64,000 bases of DNA from Hyperoodon ampullatus. Lineage: Eukaryota; Chordata; Mammalia; Artiodactyla; Ziphiidae. The stretch spans positions 1-64,000 of the forward strand of contig CATKHW010000560.1 of the NCBI GenBank assembly GCA_949752795.1, given 5' to 3'. The notes beneath the pieces are model-generated. The model did no database searches and was not told the DNA's origin. It saw only the letters and a program-made list of their open reading frames with translations. The position numbers and the translations under genes were made by a program. This document shows positions 47,608 through 61,719 of this stretch, piece by piece; position 1 is the stretch's first letter; each line of letters begins with the position of its first letter.

Positions 47608-49371
47608 GGTCTCCTTTGGATTGTCAGAGAAGATAGGTGTATGTGCTGGGCGATCCCGTCTGTAGTTGAGAAGCCTGGAAAAAGGCAGTGTCTCCCCCGT
47701 TCGAAAGGTAGATAGTGGCGGCCTCAAGGCGGACGGAAAGACATTGCTGTTACCCGTCTTCTAGTCACCCTTAGGAATGCCTCCGTGAGGAAAGTGCGTT
47801 TTCTCCTGTGAATCCAGGTGGTCTCCAGTGCCTTGCTAGGAGCTCATCCCACGCTTGGCCGAGCTAAAGTGCGAAGCGAACGTGACCCCTAGCCTCAAGG
47901 TAAGCACGCGTGTTTCCTGTCAGCAAGGTTCGGTGTGCAGCCATCTCCATGAACCCTGACTCGATGATAGAGTGCTTTAACTCCTCTACGGCTTTCCGTA
48001 GGCCTAAGAGAGTCACGTATGAATTCCCTACTGAGGGAGAGCGTGTGCACTGCGAGTGCCCTTTCTGTTTTCCGAGCCACATAACCCTGAACAGGCTGCT
48101 GGGGTCAACTCTGTCTACGCAGGGGGGAGGGCAATGAACTGATTCTCGCTTGCAGAGCATGCTGTCTACACGTGTTAGGCAGCCCCAGGGCAACTTTTTT
48201 GCCAGTATTACATTCAACCTGGCTCTCCCTCTGTGGAGGCCCTCTGAACTGCACTGAGAGGATCCCTGAGCCTGAAGCGCCTCCTGGCAACTCTTAACCT
48301 GTCACTCTCTCTTTGTGACGCAAGGTACACTGTAGGTCCAGCCTGACAGCAAATACAGAAAAACCGGGGAAACTGTGAGGCGTGTGGTCGATCCAACGTC
48401 ACCTAGGCCTGACTAAGTCACTAAGCGGGTAATAATGCTATTCCTGGCACGCAAAACACCCCGAGTCCCATGAAGCGTGATCATAGTGTGTCTGAAAGCC
48501 TCCTGCCGTCAGCCAGAGAGTGCTGGGCAATGCGCTGTGTGGGCAAGTTGGAAATTGGAGAATGTGGGAGGAGCCCGGCTTTCCCCCTTTGGAAAGCAAC
48601 TTCGCTGCAGCTTCCAAGCCGCCTGATAAACCACACCACCGGGACACTGTTCACTCCACCGATGCCTCTGAGGAACAGTGAGTTTCTCCAAAAGAAACCA
48701 CGTGCTTGCGATTCCTTCCTGGGAGCCCACCCCAGGAGCATACTGCAGCTAAATCGCCAACTTAATGTGACCTCGGGTCTCGAGGTAAGGCGCACAGTTT
48801 CCCTTTGCCAGAGATAGGGGTGCACCAGTCTCCAGGACGTCTTAGCCAATGGACGGCTTTACCTTTAGTAGGCCTCACAGCGCTCAAGACTCTCACATGG
48901 GCGCTTCTTTCCAAGGAAGTACACGGTGTACCCAGAGCCTTCTGAGCACAGTCAAGGGATACACAGCTCTGGGAACATCATCCCTCACTATGCAGTTGGA
49001 AGGGCCGGGGACTAATGCGTTCTCTATGGCTAGCGTTCCACAGCTTTGAAGCGGCCTCAGGAACGTGGTTATTGGCAGGCTTTTGTTCCAAGCGGGTCGG
49101 CCACGTTGAGGAAACCTAAGCTGCCCTGAAAGAAACCACCGGGGGCGCCAATGCAGTTTGGGGACTCCTGCCCGACGTCTCTCTAAGGGATGCGGAAACT
49201 GGCCTTTAGGTCCAGCCCGAAACGGAGATCCACCCTGAGCATTGCTGGGCATTTGCAACACCCAGAGTCACCGAGGCTCACTGAGGGCATTGAGAGGATT
49301 ATGCCATTCACCACATGCAGGACACACTTCATCCAAAAGTTTCATCGCAAGAGGCTGAACTGTGTTCCGAG
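47608..49371 (+). repeat. Unit 28 (type A end)
   Basis: It has gcgaacg combined with aacttttttg, then ccgtcag, gcccac, catggg and ccaagcgg. Confidence 0.95.
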
Positions 49372-51135
49372 GGTCTCCTTTGGATTGTCAGAGAAGATAG
49401 GTGTATGTGCTGGGCGATCCCGTCTGTAGTTGAGAAGCCTGGAAAAAGGCAGTGTCTCCCCCGTTCGAAAGGTAGATAGTGGCGGCCTCAAGGCGGACGG
49501 AAAGACATTGCTGTTACCCGTCTTCTAGTCACCCTTAGGAATGCCTCCGTGAGGAAAGTGCGTTTTCTCCTGTGAATCCAGGTGGTCTCCAGTGCCTTGC
49601 TAGGAGCTCATCCCACGCTTGGCCGAGCTAAAGTGCGAAGCAAACGTGACCCCTAGCTTCAAGGTAAGCACGCGTGTTTCCTGTCAGCAAGGTTCGGTGT
49701 GCAGTCATCTCCATGAACCCTGACTCGATGATAGAGTGCTTTAACTCCTCTACGGCTTTCCGTAGGCCTAAGAGAGTCACGTATGAATTCCCTACTGAGG
49801 GAGAGCGTGTGCACTGCGAGTGCCCTTTCTGTTTTCCGAGCCACATAACCCTGAACAGGCTGCTGGGGTCAACTCTGTCTACGCAGGGGGGAGGGCAATG
49901 AACTGATTCTCGCTTGCAGAGCATGCTGTCTACACGTGTTAGGCAGCCCCAGGGCAACGTTTTTGCCAGTATTACATTCAACCTGGCTCTCCCTCTGTGG
50001 AGGCCCTCTGAACTGCACTGAGAGGATCCCTGAGCCTGAAGCGCCTCCTGGCAACTCTTAACCTGTCACTCTCTCTTTGTGACGCAAGGTACACTGTAGG
50101 TCCAGCCTGACAGCAAATACAGAAAAACCGGGGAAACTGTGAGGCGTGTGGTCGATCCAACGTCACCTAGGCCTGACTAAGTCACTAAGCGGGTAATAAT
50201 GCTATTCCTGGCACGCAAAACACCCCGAGTCCCATGAAGCGTGATCATAGTGTGTCTGAAAGCCTCCTGTCGTCAGCCAGAGAGTGCTGGGCAATGCGCT
50301 GTGTGGGCAAGTTGGAAATTGGAGAATGTGGGAGGAGCCCGGCTTTCCCCCTTTGGAAAGCAACTTCGCTGCAGCTTCCAAGCCGCCTGATAAACCACAC
50401 CACCGGGACACTGTTCACTCCACCGATGCCTCTGAGGAACAGTGAGTTTCTCCAAAAGAAACCACGTGCTTGCGATTCCTTCCTGGGAGCCCACCCCAGG
50501 AGCATACTGCAGCTAAATCGCCAACTTAATGTGACCTCGGGTCTCGAGGTAAGGCGCACAGTTTCCCTTTGCCAGAGATAGGGGTGCACCAGTCTCCAGG
50601 ACGTCTTAGCCAATGGACGGCTTTACCTTTAGTAGGCCTCACAGCGCTCAAGACTCTCACGTGGGCGCTTCTTTCCAAGGAAGTACACGGTGTACCCAGA
50701 GCCTTCTGAGCACAGTCAAGGGATACACAGCTCTGGGAACATCATCCCTCACTATGCAGTTGGAAGGGCCAGGGACTAATGCGTTCTCTATGGCTAGCAT
50801 TCCACAGCTTTGAAGTGGCCTTAGGAACGTGGTTCTTGGCAGGCTTTTGTTCCATGCGGGTCGGCCACGTTGAGGAAACCTAAGCTGCCCTGAAAGAAAC
50901 CACCGGGGGCGCCAATGCAGTTTGGGGACTCCTGCCCGACGTCTCTCTAAGGGATGCGGAAACTGGCCTTTAGGTCCAGCCCGAAACGGAGATCTACCCT
51001 GAGCATTGCTGGGCATTTGCAACACCCAGAGTCACCGAGGCCTACTGAGGGCATTGAGAGGATTAGGCCATTCACCACATGCAGGACACACTGCATCCAA
51101 AAGTTTCATCGCAGGAGGCCGAACTGTGTTCCGAG
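49372..51135 (+). repeat. Unit 29 (gcaaacg, type C end)
   Basis: It is the only unit with gcaaacg followed by cagtcatctcc. The second half has ggccaggg, gctagcatt and gtggccttagg, the same as units 30 and 31. Confidence 0.95.
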
Positions 51136-52899
51136 GGTCTCCTTTGGATTGTCAGAGAAGATAGGTGTATGTGCTGGGCGATCCCGTCTGTAGTTGAGAA
51201 GCCTGGAAAAAGGCAGTATCTCCCCCGTTCGAAAGGTAGATAGTGGCGGCCTCAAGGCGGACGGAAAGACATTGCTGTTACCCGTCTTCTAGTCACCCTT
51301 AGGAATGCCTCCGTGAGGAAAGTGCGTTTTCTCCTGTGAATCCAGGTGGTCTCCAGTGCCTTGCTAGGAGCTCATCCCACGCTTGGCCGAGCTAAAGTGC
51401 GAAGCGAACGTGACCCCTAGCCTCAAGGTAAGCACGCCTGTTTCCTGTCAGCAGTGTTCGGTGTGCAGCCATCTCCATGAACCCTGACTCGATGATAGAG
51501 TGCTTTAACTCCTCTACAGCTTTCTGTAGGCCTAAGAGAGTCACGTATGAATTCCCTACTGAGGGAGAGCGTGTGCACTGCGAGTGCCCTTTCTGTTTTC
51601 CGAGCCACATAACCCAGAACAGGCTGCTGGGGTCAACTCTTTCTACGCAGGGGGGAGGGCAATGAACTGATTCTCGCTTGCAGAGCATGCTGTCTACACG
51701 TGTTAGGCACCCCCAGGGCAACGTTTTTGCCAGTATTACATTCAACCTGGCTCTCCCTCTGTGGAGGCCCTCTGAACTACACCGAGAGGATCCCTGAGCC
51801 TGAAGCGCCTCCTGGCAACTCTTAACCTGTCACTCTCTCTTTGTGACGCAAGGTACACTGTAGGTCCAGCCTGACAGCAAATACAGAAAAACCGGGGAAA
51901 CTGTGAGGCGTGTGGTCGATCCAACGTCACCTAGGCCTGACTAAGTCACTAAGCGGGTAATAATGCTATTCCTGGCACGCAAAACACCCCGAGTCCCATG
52001 AAGCGTGATCATAGTGTGTCTGAAAGCCTCCTGTCGTCAGCCAGAGAGTGCTGGGCAATGCGCTGTGTGGGCAAGTTGGAAATTGGAGAATGTGGGAGGA
52101 GCCCGGCTTTCCCCCTTTGGAAAGCAACTTCGCTGCAGCTTCCAAGCCGCCTGATAAACCACACCACCGGGACACTGTTCACTCCACCGATGCCTCTGAG
52201 GAACAGTGAGTTTCTCCAAAAGAAACCACGTGCTTGCGATTCCTTCCTGGGAGCCCACCCCAGGAGCATACTGCAGCTAAATCGCCAACTTAATGTGACC
52301 TCGGGTCTCGAGGTAAGGCGCACAGTTTCCCTTTGCCAGAGATAGGGGTGCACCAGTCTCCAGGACGTCTTAGCCAATGGACGGCTTTACCTTTAGTAGG
52401 CCTCACAGCGCTCAAGACTCTCACGTGGGCGCTTCTTTCCAAGGAAGTACACGGTGTACCCAGAGCCTTCTGAGCACAGTCAAGGGATACACAGCTCTGG
52501 GAACATCATCCCTCACTATGCAGTTGGAAGGGCCAGGGACTAATGCGTTCTCTATGGCTAGCATTCCACAGCTTTGAAGTGGCCTTAGGAACGTGGTTCT
52601 TGGCAGGCTTTTGTTCCATGCGGGTCGGCCACGTTGAGGAAACCTAAGCTGCCCTGAAAGAAACCACCGGGGGCGCCAATGCAGTTTGGGGACTCCTGCC
52701 CGACGTCTCTCTAAGGGATGCGGAAACTGGCCTTTAGGTCCAGCCCGAAACGGAGATCTACCCTGAGCATTGCTGGGCATTTGCAACACCCAGAGTCACC
52801 GAGGCCTACTGAGGGCATTGAGAGGATTAGGCCATTCACCACATGCAGGACACACTGCATCCAAAAGTTTCATCGCAGGAGGCCGAACTGTGTTCCGAG
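51136..52899 (+). repeat. Unit 30 (cacgcctg haplotype, type C end)
   Basis: It has cacgcctg, agcagtgttc, ctacagctttctg, ctctttctacg and gaactacaccgag. The base at 51710 (ggcaccccc) distinguishes it from unit 31. Confidence 0.95.
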
Positions 52900-54663
52900 G
52901 GTCTCCTTTGGATTGTCAGAGAAGATAGGTGTATGTGCTGGGCGATCCCGTCTGTAGTTGAGAAGCCTGGAAAAAGGCAGTATCTCCCCCGTTCGAAAGG
53001 TAGATAGTGGCGGCCTCAAGGCGGACGGAAAGACATTGCTGTTACCCGTCTTCTAGTCACCCTTAGGAATGCCTCCGTGAGGAAAGTGCGTTTTCTCCTG
53101 TGAATCCAGGTGGTCTCCAGTGCCTTGCTAGGAGCTCATCCCACGCTTGGCCGAGCTAAAGTGCGAAGCGAACGTGACCCCTAGCCTCAAGGTAAGCACG
53201 CCTGTTTCCTGTCAGCAGTGTTCGGTGTGCAGCCATCTCCATGAACCCTGACTCGATGATAGAGTGCTTTAACTCCTCTACAGCTTTCTGTAGGCCTAAG
53301 AGAGTCACGTATGAATTCCCTACTGAGGGAGAGCGTGTGCACTGCGAGTGCCCTTTCTGTTTTCCGAGCCACATAACCCAGAACAGGCTGCTGGGGTCAA
53401 CTCTTTCTACGCAGGGGGGAGGGCAATGAACTGATTCTCGCTTGCAGAGCATGCTGTCTACACGTGTTAGGCAGCCCCAGGGCAACGTTTTTGCCAGTAT
53501 TACATTCAACCTGGCTCTCCCTCTGTGGAGGCCCTCTGAACTACACCGAGAGGATCCCTGAGCCTGAAGCGCCTCCTGGCAACTCTTAACCTGTCACTCT
53601 CTCTTTGTGACGCAAGGTACACTGTAGGTCCAGCCTGACAGCAAATACAGAAAAACCGGGGAAACTGTGAGGCGTGTGGTCGATCCAACGTCACCTAGGC
53701 CTGACTAAGTCACTAAGCGGGTAATAATGCTATTCCTGGCACGCAAAACACCCCGAGTCCCATGAAGCGTGATCATAGTGTGTCTGAAAGCCTCCTGTCG
53801 TCAGCCAGAGAGTGCTGGGCAATGCGCTGTGTGGGCAAGTTGGAAATTGGAGAATGTGGGAGGAGCCCGGCTTTCCCCCTTTGGAAAGCAACTTCGCTGC
53901 AGCTTCCAAGCCGCCTGATAAACCACACCACCGGGACACTGTTCACTCCACCGATGCCTCTGAGGAACAGTGAGTTTCTCCAAAAGAAACCACGTGCTTG
54001 CGATTCCTTCCTGGGAGCCCACCCCAGGAGCATACTGCAGCTAAATCGCCAACTTAATGTGACCTCGGGTCTCGAGGTAAGGCGCACAGTTTCCCTTTGC
54101 CAGAGATAGGGGTGCACCAGTCTCCAGGACGTCTTAGCCAATGGACGGCTTTACCTTTAGTAGGCCTCACAGCGCTCAAGACTCTCACGTGGGCGCTTCT
54201 TTCCAAGGAAGTACACGGTGTACCCAGAGCCTTCTGAGCACAGTCAAGGGATACACAGCTCTGGGAACATCATCCCTCACTATGCAGTTGGAAGGGCCAG
54301 GGACTAATGCGTTCTCTATGGCTAGCATTCCACAGCTTTGAAGTGGCCTTAGGAACGTGGTTCTTGGCAGGCTTTTGTTCCATGCGGGTCGGCCACGTTG
54401 AGGAAACCTAAGCTGCCCTGAAAGAAACCACCGGGGGCGCCAATGCAGTTTGGGGACTCCTGCCCGACGTCTCTCTAAGGGATGCGGAAACTGGCCTTTA
54501 GGTCCAGCCCGAAACGGAGATCTACCCTGAGCATTGCTGGGCATTTGCAACACCCAGAGTCACCGAGGCCTACTGAGGGCATTGAGAGGATTAGGCCATT
54601 CACCACATGCAGGACACACTGCATCCAAAAGTTTCATCGCAGGAGGCCGAACTGTGTTCCGAG
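52900..54663 (+). repeat. Unit 31 (near-identical copy of unit 30)
   Basis: It carries every diagnostic base of unit 30 except ggcagcccc at 53474. Confidence 0.95.
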
Positions 54664-56427
54664 GGTCTCCTTTGGATTGTCAGAGAAGATAGGTGTATGT
54701 GCTGGGCGATCCCGTCTGTAGTTGAGAAGCCTGGAAAAAGGCAGTATCTCCCCCGTTCGAAAGGTAGATAGTGGCGGCCTCAAGGCGGACGGAAAGACAT
54801 TGCTGTTACCCGTCTTCTAGTCACCCTTAGGAATGCCTCCGTGAGGAAAGTGCGTTTTCTCCTGTGAATCCAGGTGGTCTCCAGTGCCTTGCTAGGAGCT
54901 CATCCCACGCTTGGCCGAGCTAAAGTGCGAAGCGAACGTGACCCCTAGCCTCAAGGTAAGCACGCCTGTTTCCTGTCAGCAGTGTTCGGTGTGCAGCCAT
55001 CTCCATGAACCCTGACTCGATGATAGAGTGCTTTAACTCCTCTACAGCTTTCCGTAGGCCTAAGAGAGTCACGTATGAATTCCCTACTGAGGGAGAGCGT
55101 GTGCACTGCGAGTGCCCTTTCTGTTTTCCGAGCCACATAACCCTGAACAGGCTGCTGGGGTCAACTCTGTCTACGCAGGGGGGAGGGCAATGAACTGATT
55201 CTCGCTTGCAGAGCATGCTGTCTAAACGTGTTAGGCAGCCCCAGGGCAACTTTTTTGCCAGTATTACATTCAACCTGGCTCTCCCTCTGTGGAGGCCCTC
55301 TGAACTGCACTGAGAGGATCCCTGAGCCTGAAGCGCCTCCTGGCAACTCTTAACCTGTCACTCTCTCTTTGTGACGCAAGGTACACTGTAGGTCCAGCCT
55401 GACAGCAAATACAGAAAAACCGGGGAAACTGTGAGGCGTGTGGTCGATCCAACGTCACCTAGGCCTGACTAAGTCACTAAGCGGGTAATAATGCTATTCC
55501 TGGCACGCAAAACACCCCGAGTCCCATGAAGCGTGATCATAGTGTGTCTGAAAGCCTCCTGTCGTCAGCCAGAGAGTGCTGGGCAATGCGCTGTGTGGGC
55601 AAGTTGGAAATTGGAGAATGTGGGAGGAGCCCGGCTTTCCCCCTTTGGAAAGCAACTTCGTTGCAGCTTCCAAGCCGCCTGATAAACCACACCACCGGGA
55701 CACTGTTCACTCCACCGATGCCTCTGAGGAACAGTGAGTTTCTCCAAAAGAAACCACGTGCTTGCGATTCCTTCCTGGGAGCCCCCCCCAGGAGCATACT
55801 GCAGCTAAATCGCCAACTTAATGTGACCTCGGGTCTCGAGGTAAGGCGCACAGTTTCCCTTTGCCAGAGATAGGGGTGCACCAGTCTCCAGGACGTCTTA
55901 GCCAATGGACGGCTTTACCTTTAGTAGGCCTCACAGCGCTCAAGACTCTCACGTGGGCGCTTCTTTCCAAGGAAGTACACGGTGTACCCAGAGCCTTCTG
56001 AGCACAGTCAAGGGATACACAGCTCTGGGAACATCATCCCTCACTATGCAGTTGGAAGGGCCGGGGACTAATGCGTTCTCTATGGCTAGCGTTCCACAGC
56101 TTTGAAGCGGCCTCAGGAACGTGGTTATTGGCAGGCTTTTGTTCCATGCGGGTCGGCCACGTTGAGGAAACCTAAGCTGCCCTGAAAGAAACCACCGGGG
56201 GCGCCAATGCAGTTTGGGGACTCCTGCCCGACGTCTCTCTAAGGGATGCGGAAACTGGCCTTTAGGTCCAGCCCGAAACGGAGATCCACCCTGAGCATTG
56301 CTGGGCATTTGCAACACCCAGAGTCACCGAGGCTCACTGAGGGCATTGAGAGGATTATGCCATTCACCACATGCAGGACACACTTCATCCAAAAGTTTCA
56401 TCGCAAGAGGCTGAACTGTGTTCCGAG
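54664..56427 (+). repeat. Unit 32 (cacgcctg haplotype, C8 run, type A end)
   Basis: Its first half is that of unit 27 (cacgcctg, ctaaacg, aacttttttg). The second half has cgttgcag and the eight-C run at 55782-55789. Confidence 0.95.
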
Positions 56428-58191
56428 GGTCTCCTTTGGATTGTCAGAGAAGATAGGTGTATGTGCTGGGCGATCCCGTCTGTAGTTGAGAAGCCTGGAA
56501 AAAGGCAGTGTCTCCCCCGTTCGAAAGGTAGATAGTGGCGGCCTCAAGGCGGACGGAAAGACATTGCTGTTACCCGTCTTCTAGTCACCCTTAGGAATGC
56601 CTCCGTGAGGAAAGTGCGTTTTCTCCTGTGAATCCAGGTGGTCTCCAGTGCCTTGCTAGGAGCTCATCCCACGCTTGGCCGAGCTAAAGTGCGAAGCGAA
56701 CGTGACCCCTAGCCTCAAGGTAAGCACGCGTGTTTCCTGTCAGCAAGGTTCGGTGTGCAGCCATCTCCATGAACCCTGACTCGATGATAGAGTGCTTTAA
56801 CTCCTCTACGGCTTTCCGTAGGCCTAAGAGAGTCACGTATGAATTCCCTACTGAGGGAGAGCGTGTGCACTGCGAGTGCCCTTTCTGTTTTCCGAGCCAC
56901 ATAACCCTGAACAGGCTGCTGGGGTCAACTCTTTCTACGCAGGGGGGAGGGCAATGAACTGATTCTCGCTTGCAGAGCATGCTGTCTACACGTGTTAGGC
57001 ACCCCCAGGGCAACGTTTTTGCCAGTATTACATTCAACCTGGCTCTCCCTCTGTGGAGGCCCTCTGAACTGCACTGAGAGGATCCCTGAGCCTGAAGCGC
57101 CTCCTGGCAACTCTTAACCTGTCACTCTCTCTTTGTGACGCAAGGTACACTGTAGGTCCAGCCTGACAGCAAATACAGAAAAACCGGGGAAACTGTGAGG
57201 CGTGTGGTCGATCCAACGTCACCTAGGCCTGACTAAGTCACTAAGCGGGTAATAATGCTATTCCTGGCACGCAAAACACCCCGAGTCCCATGAAGCGTGA
57301 TCATAGTGTGTCTGAAAGCCTCCTGCCGTCAGCCAGAGAGTGCTGGGCAATGCGCTGTGTGGGCAAGTTGGAAATTGGAGAATGTGGGAGGAGCCCGGCT
57401 TTCCCCCTTTGGAAAGCAACTTCGCTGCAGCTTCCAAGCCGCCTGATAAACCACACCACCGGGACACTGTTCACTCCACCGATGCCTCTGAGGAACAGTG
57501 AGTTTCTCCAAAAGAAACCACGTGCTTGCGATTCCTTCCTGGGAGCCCACCCCAGGAGCATACTGCAGCTAAATCGCCAACTTAATGTGACCTCGGGTCT
57601 CGAGGTAAGGCGCACAGTTTCCCTTTGCCAGAGATAGGGGTGCACCAGTCTCCAGGACGTCTTAGCCAATGGACGGCTTTACCTTTAGTAGGCCTCACAG
57701 CGCTCAAGACTCTCACATGGGCGCTTCTTTCCAAGGAAGTACACGGTGTACCCAGAGCCTTCTGAGCACAGTCAAGGGATACACAGCTCTGGGAACATCA
57801 TCCCTTACTATGCAGTTGGAAGGGCCGGGGACTAATGCGTTCTCTATGGCTAGCGTTCCACAGCTTTGAAGCGGCCTCAGGAACGTGGTTATTGGCAGGC
57901 TTTTGTTCCATGCGGGTCGGCCACGTTGAGGAAACCTAAGCTGCCCTGAAAGAAACCACCGGGGGCGCCAATGCAGTTTGGGGACTCCTGCCCGACGTCT
58001 CTCTAAGGGATGCGGAAACTGGCCTTTAGGTCCAGCCCGAAACGGAGATCCACCCTGAGCATTGCTGGGCATTTGCAACACCCAGAGTCACCGAGGCTCA
58101 CTGAGGGCATTGAGAGGATTATGCCATTCACCACATGCAGGACACACTTCATCCAAAAGTTTCATCGCAAGAGGCTGAACTGTGTTCCGAG
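56428..58191 (+). repeat. Unit 33 (type A end)
   Basis: It carries ctctttctacg and ggcaccccc, otherwise seen together only in unit 30, inside an ordinary first half. It then has ccgtcag, catggg and ccatgcgg. Private catcccttac at 57806. Confidence 0.95.
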
Positions 58192-59955
58192 GGTCTCCTT
58201 TGGATTGTCAGAGAAGATAGGTGTATGTGCTGGGCGATCCCGTCTGTAGTTGAGAAGCCTGGAAAAAGGCAGTGTCTCCCCCGTTCGAAAGGTAGATAGT
58301 GGCGGCCTCAAGGCGGACGGAAAGACATTGCTGTTACCCGTCTTCTAGTCACCCTTAGGAATGCCTCCGTGAGGAAAGTGCGTTTTCTCCTGTGAATCCA
58401 GGTGGTCTCCAGTGCCTTGCTAGGAGCTCATCCCACGCTTGGCCGAGCTAAAGTGCGAAGCGAACGTGACCCCTAGCCTCAAGGTAAGCACGCGTGTTTC
58501 CTGTCAGCAAGGTTCGGTGTGCAGGCATCTTCATGAACCCTGACTCGATGATAGAGTGCTTTAACTCCTCTACGGCTTTCCGTAGGCCTAAGAGAGTCAC
58601 GTATGAATTCCCTACTGAGGGAGAGCGTGTGCACTGCGAGTGCCCTTTCTGTTTTCCGAGCCACATAACCCTGAACAGGCTGCTGGGGTCAACTCTGTCT
58701 ACGCAGGGGGGAGGGCAATGAACTGATTCTCGCTTGCAGAGCATGCTGTCTACACGTGTTAGGCAGCCCCAGGGCAACGTTTTTGCCAGTATTACATTCA
58801 ACCTGGCTCTCCCTCTGTGGAGGCCCTCTGAACTGCACTGAGAGGATCCCTGAGCCTGAAGCGCCTCCTGGCAACTCTTAACCTGTCACTCTCTCTTTGT
58901 GACGCAAGGTACACTGTAGGTCCAGCCTGACAGCAAATACAGAAAAACCGGGGAAACTGTGAGGCGTGTGGTCGATCCAACGTCACCTAGGCCTGACTAA
59001 GTCACTAAGCGGGTAATAATGCTATTCCTGGCACGCAAAACACCCCGAGTCCCATGAAGCGTGATCATAGTGTGTCTGAAAGCCTCCTGTCGTCAGCCAG
59101 AGAGTGCTGGGCAATGCGCTGTGTGGGCAAGTTGGAAATTGGAGAATGTGGGAGGAGCCCGGCTTTCCCCCTTTGGAAAGCAACTTCGTTGCAGCTTCCA
59201 AGCCGCCTGATAAACCACACCACCGGGACACTGTTCACTCCACCGATGCCTCTGAGGAACAGTGAGTTTCTCCAAAAGAAACCACGTGCTTGCGATTCCT
59301 TCCTGGGAGCCCACCCCAGGAGCATACTGCAGCTAAATCGCCAACTTAATGTGACCTCGGGTCTCGAGGTAAGGCGCACAGTTTCCCCTTTGCCAGAGAT
59401 AGGGTGCACCAGTCTCCAGGACGTCTTAGCCAATGGACGGCTTTACCTTTAGTAGGCCTCACAGCGCTCAAGACTCTCACGTGGGCGCTTCTTTCCAAGG
59501 AAGAACACGGTGTACCCAGAGCCTTCTGAGCACAGTCAAGGGATACACAGCTCTGGGAACATCATCCCTCACTATGCAGTTGGAAGGGCCAGGGACTAAT
59601 GCGTTCTCTATGGCTAGCGTTCCACAGCTTTGAAGTGGCCTCAGGAACGCGGTTCTTGGCAGGCTTTTGTTCCATGCGGGTCGGCCACGTTGAGGAAACC
59701 TAAGCTGCCCTGAAAGAAACCACCGGGGGCGCCAATGCAGTTTGGGGACTCCTGCCCGACGTCTCTCTAAGGGATGCGGAAACTGGCCTTTAGGTCCAGC
59801 CCGAAACAGAGATCTACCCTGAGCATTGCTGGGCATTTGCAACACCCAGAGTCACCGAGGCCCACTGAGGGCATTGAGAGGATTATGCCATTCACCACAT
59901 GCAGGACACACTGCATCCAAAAGTTTCATCGCAGGAGGCCGAACTGTGTTCCGAG
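58192..59955 (+). repeat. Unit 34 (ggcatcttc, compensated indel pair, type B end)
   Basis: It is the third copy of the unit 3/22 pattern, with the +C/-G pair at 59382-59405. It has ggccaggg with gtggcctcagg and a type B end with ctgcatcc. Private gaagaacac at 59504. Confidence 0.95.
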
Positions 59956-61719
59956 GGTCTCCTTTGGATTGTCAGAGAAGATAGGTGTATGTGCTGGGCG
60001 ATCCCGTCTGTAGTTGAGAAGCCTGGAAAAAGGCAGTATCTCCCCCGTTCGAAAGGTAGATAGTGGCGGCCTCAAGGCGGACGGAAAGACATTGCTGTTA
60101 CCCGTCTTCTAGTCACCCTTAGGAATGCCTCCGTGAGGAAAGTGCGTTTTCTCCTGTGAATCCAGGTGGTCTCCAGTGCCTTGCTAGGAGCTCATCCCAC
60201 GCTTGGCCGAGCTAAAGTGCGAAGCGAACGTGACCCCTAGCCTCAAGGTAAGCACGCGTGTTTCCTGTCAGCAAGGTTCGGTGTGCAGTCATCTCCATGA
60301 ACCCTGACTCGATGATAGAGTGCTTGAACTCCTCTACGGCTTTCCGTAGGCCTAAGAGAGTCACGTATGAATTCCCTACTGAGGGAGAGCGTGTGCACTG
60401 CGAGTGCCCTTTCTGTTTTCCGAGCCACATAACCCAGAACAGGCTGCTGGGGTCAACTCTGTCTACGCAGGGGGGAGGGCAATGAACTGATTCTCGCTTG
60501 CAGAGCATGCTGTCTACACGTGTTAGGCAGCCCCAGGGCAACGTTTTTGCCAGTATTACATTCAACCTGGCTCTCCCTCTGTGGAGGCCCTCTGAACTGC
60601 ACTGAGAGGATCCCTGAGCCTGAAGCGCCTCCTGGCAACTCTTAACCTGTCACTCTCTCTTTGTGACGCAAGGTACACTGTAGGTCCAGCCTGACAGCAA
60701 ATACAGAAAAACCGGGGAAACTGTGAGGCGTGTGGTCGATCCAACGTCACCTAGGCCTGACTAAGTCACTAAGCGGGTAATAATGCTATTCCTGGCACGC
60801 AAAACACCCCGAGTCCCATGAAGCGTGATCATAGTGTGTCTGAAAGCCTCCTGTCGTCAGCCAGAGAGTGCTGGGCAATGCGCTGTGTGGGCAAGTTGGA
60901 AATTGGAGAATGTGGGAGGAGCCCGGCTTTCCCCCTTTGGAAAGCAACTTCGCTGCAGCTTCCAAGCCGCCTGATAAACCACACCACCGGGACACTGTTC
61001 ACTCCACCGATGCCTCTGAGGAACAGTGAGTTTCTCCAAAAGAAACCACGTGCTTGCGATTCCTTCCTGGGAGCCCCCCCCAGGAGCATACTGCAGCTAA
61101 ATCGCCAACTTAATGTGACCTCGGGTCTCGAGGTAAGGCGCACAGTTTCCCTTTGCCAGAGATAGGGGTGCACCAGTCTCCAGGACGTCTTAGCCAATGG
61201 ACGGCTTTACCTTTAGTAGGCCTCACAGCGCTCAAGACTCTCACATGGGCGCTTCTTTCCAAGGAAGTACACGGTGTACCCAGAGCCTTCTGAGCACAGT
61301 CAAGGGATACACAGCTCTGGGAACATCATCCCTCACTATGCAGTTGGAAGGGCCGGGGACTAATGCGTTCTCTATGGCTAGCGTTCCACAGCTTTGAAGC
61401 GGCCTCAGGAACGTGGTTATTGGCAGGCTTTTGTTCCAAGCGGGTCGGCCACGTTGAGGAAACCTAAGCTGCCCTGAAAGAAACCACCGGGGGCGCCAAT
61501 GCAGTTTGGGGACTCCTGCCCGACGTCTCTCTAAGGGATGCGGAAACTGGCCTTTAGGTCCAGCCCGAAACGGAGATCCACCCTGAGCATTGCTGGGCAT
61601 TTGCAACACCCAGAGTCACCGAGGCTCACTGAGGGCATTGAGAGGATTATGCCATTCACCACATGCAGGACACACTTCATCCAAAAGTTTCATCGCAAGA
61701 GGCTGAACTGTGTTCCGAG
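59956..61719 (+). repeat. Unit 35 (C8 run, type A end)
   Basis: It has cctgtcagc, cagtcatctcc, cttgaact, the eight-C run at 61074-61081 and ccaagcgg. Confidence 0.95.

Larger units (their letters stand above)
50585..54663 (+). repeat. Recently amplified block (end of unit 29, units 30-31)
   Basis: The second halves of units 29, 30 and 31 share ggccaggg, gctagcatt, gtggccttagg and a type C end. Units 30 and 31 match each other except for one base I could find (c at 51710, g at 53474). This is the youngest-looking event in the window after units 25-26. Confidence 0.85.
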
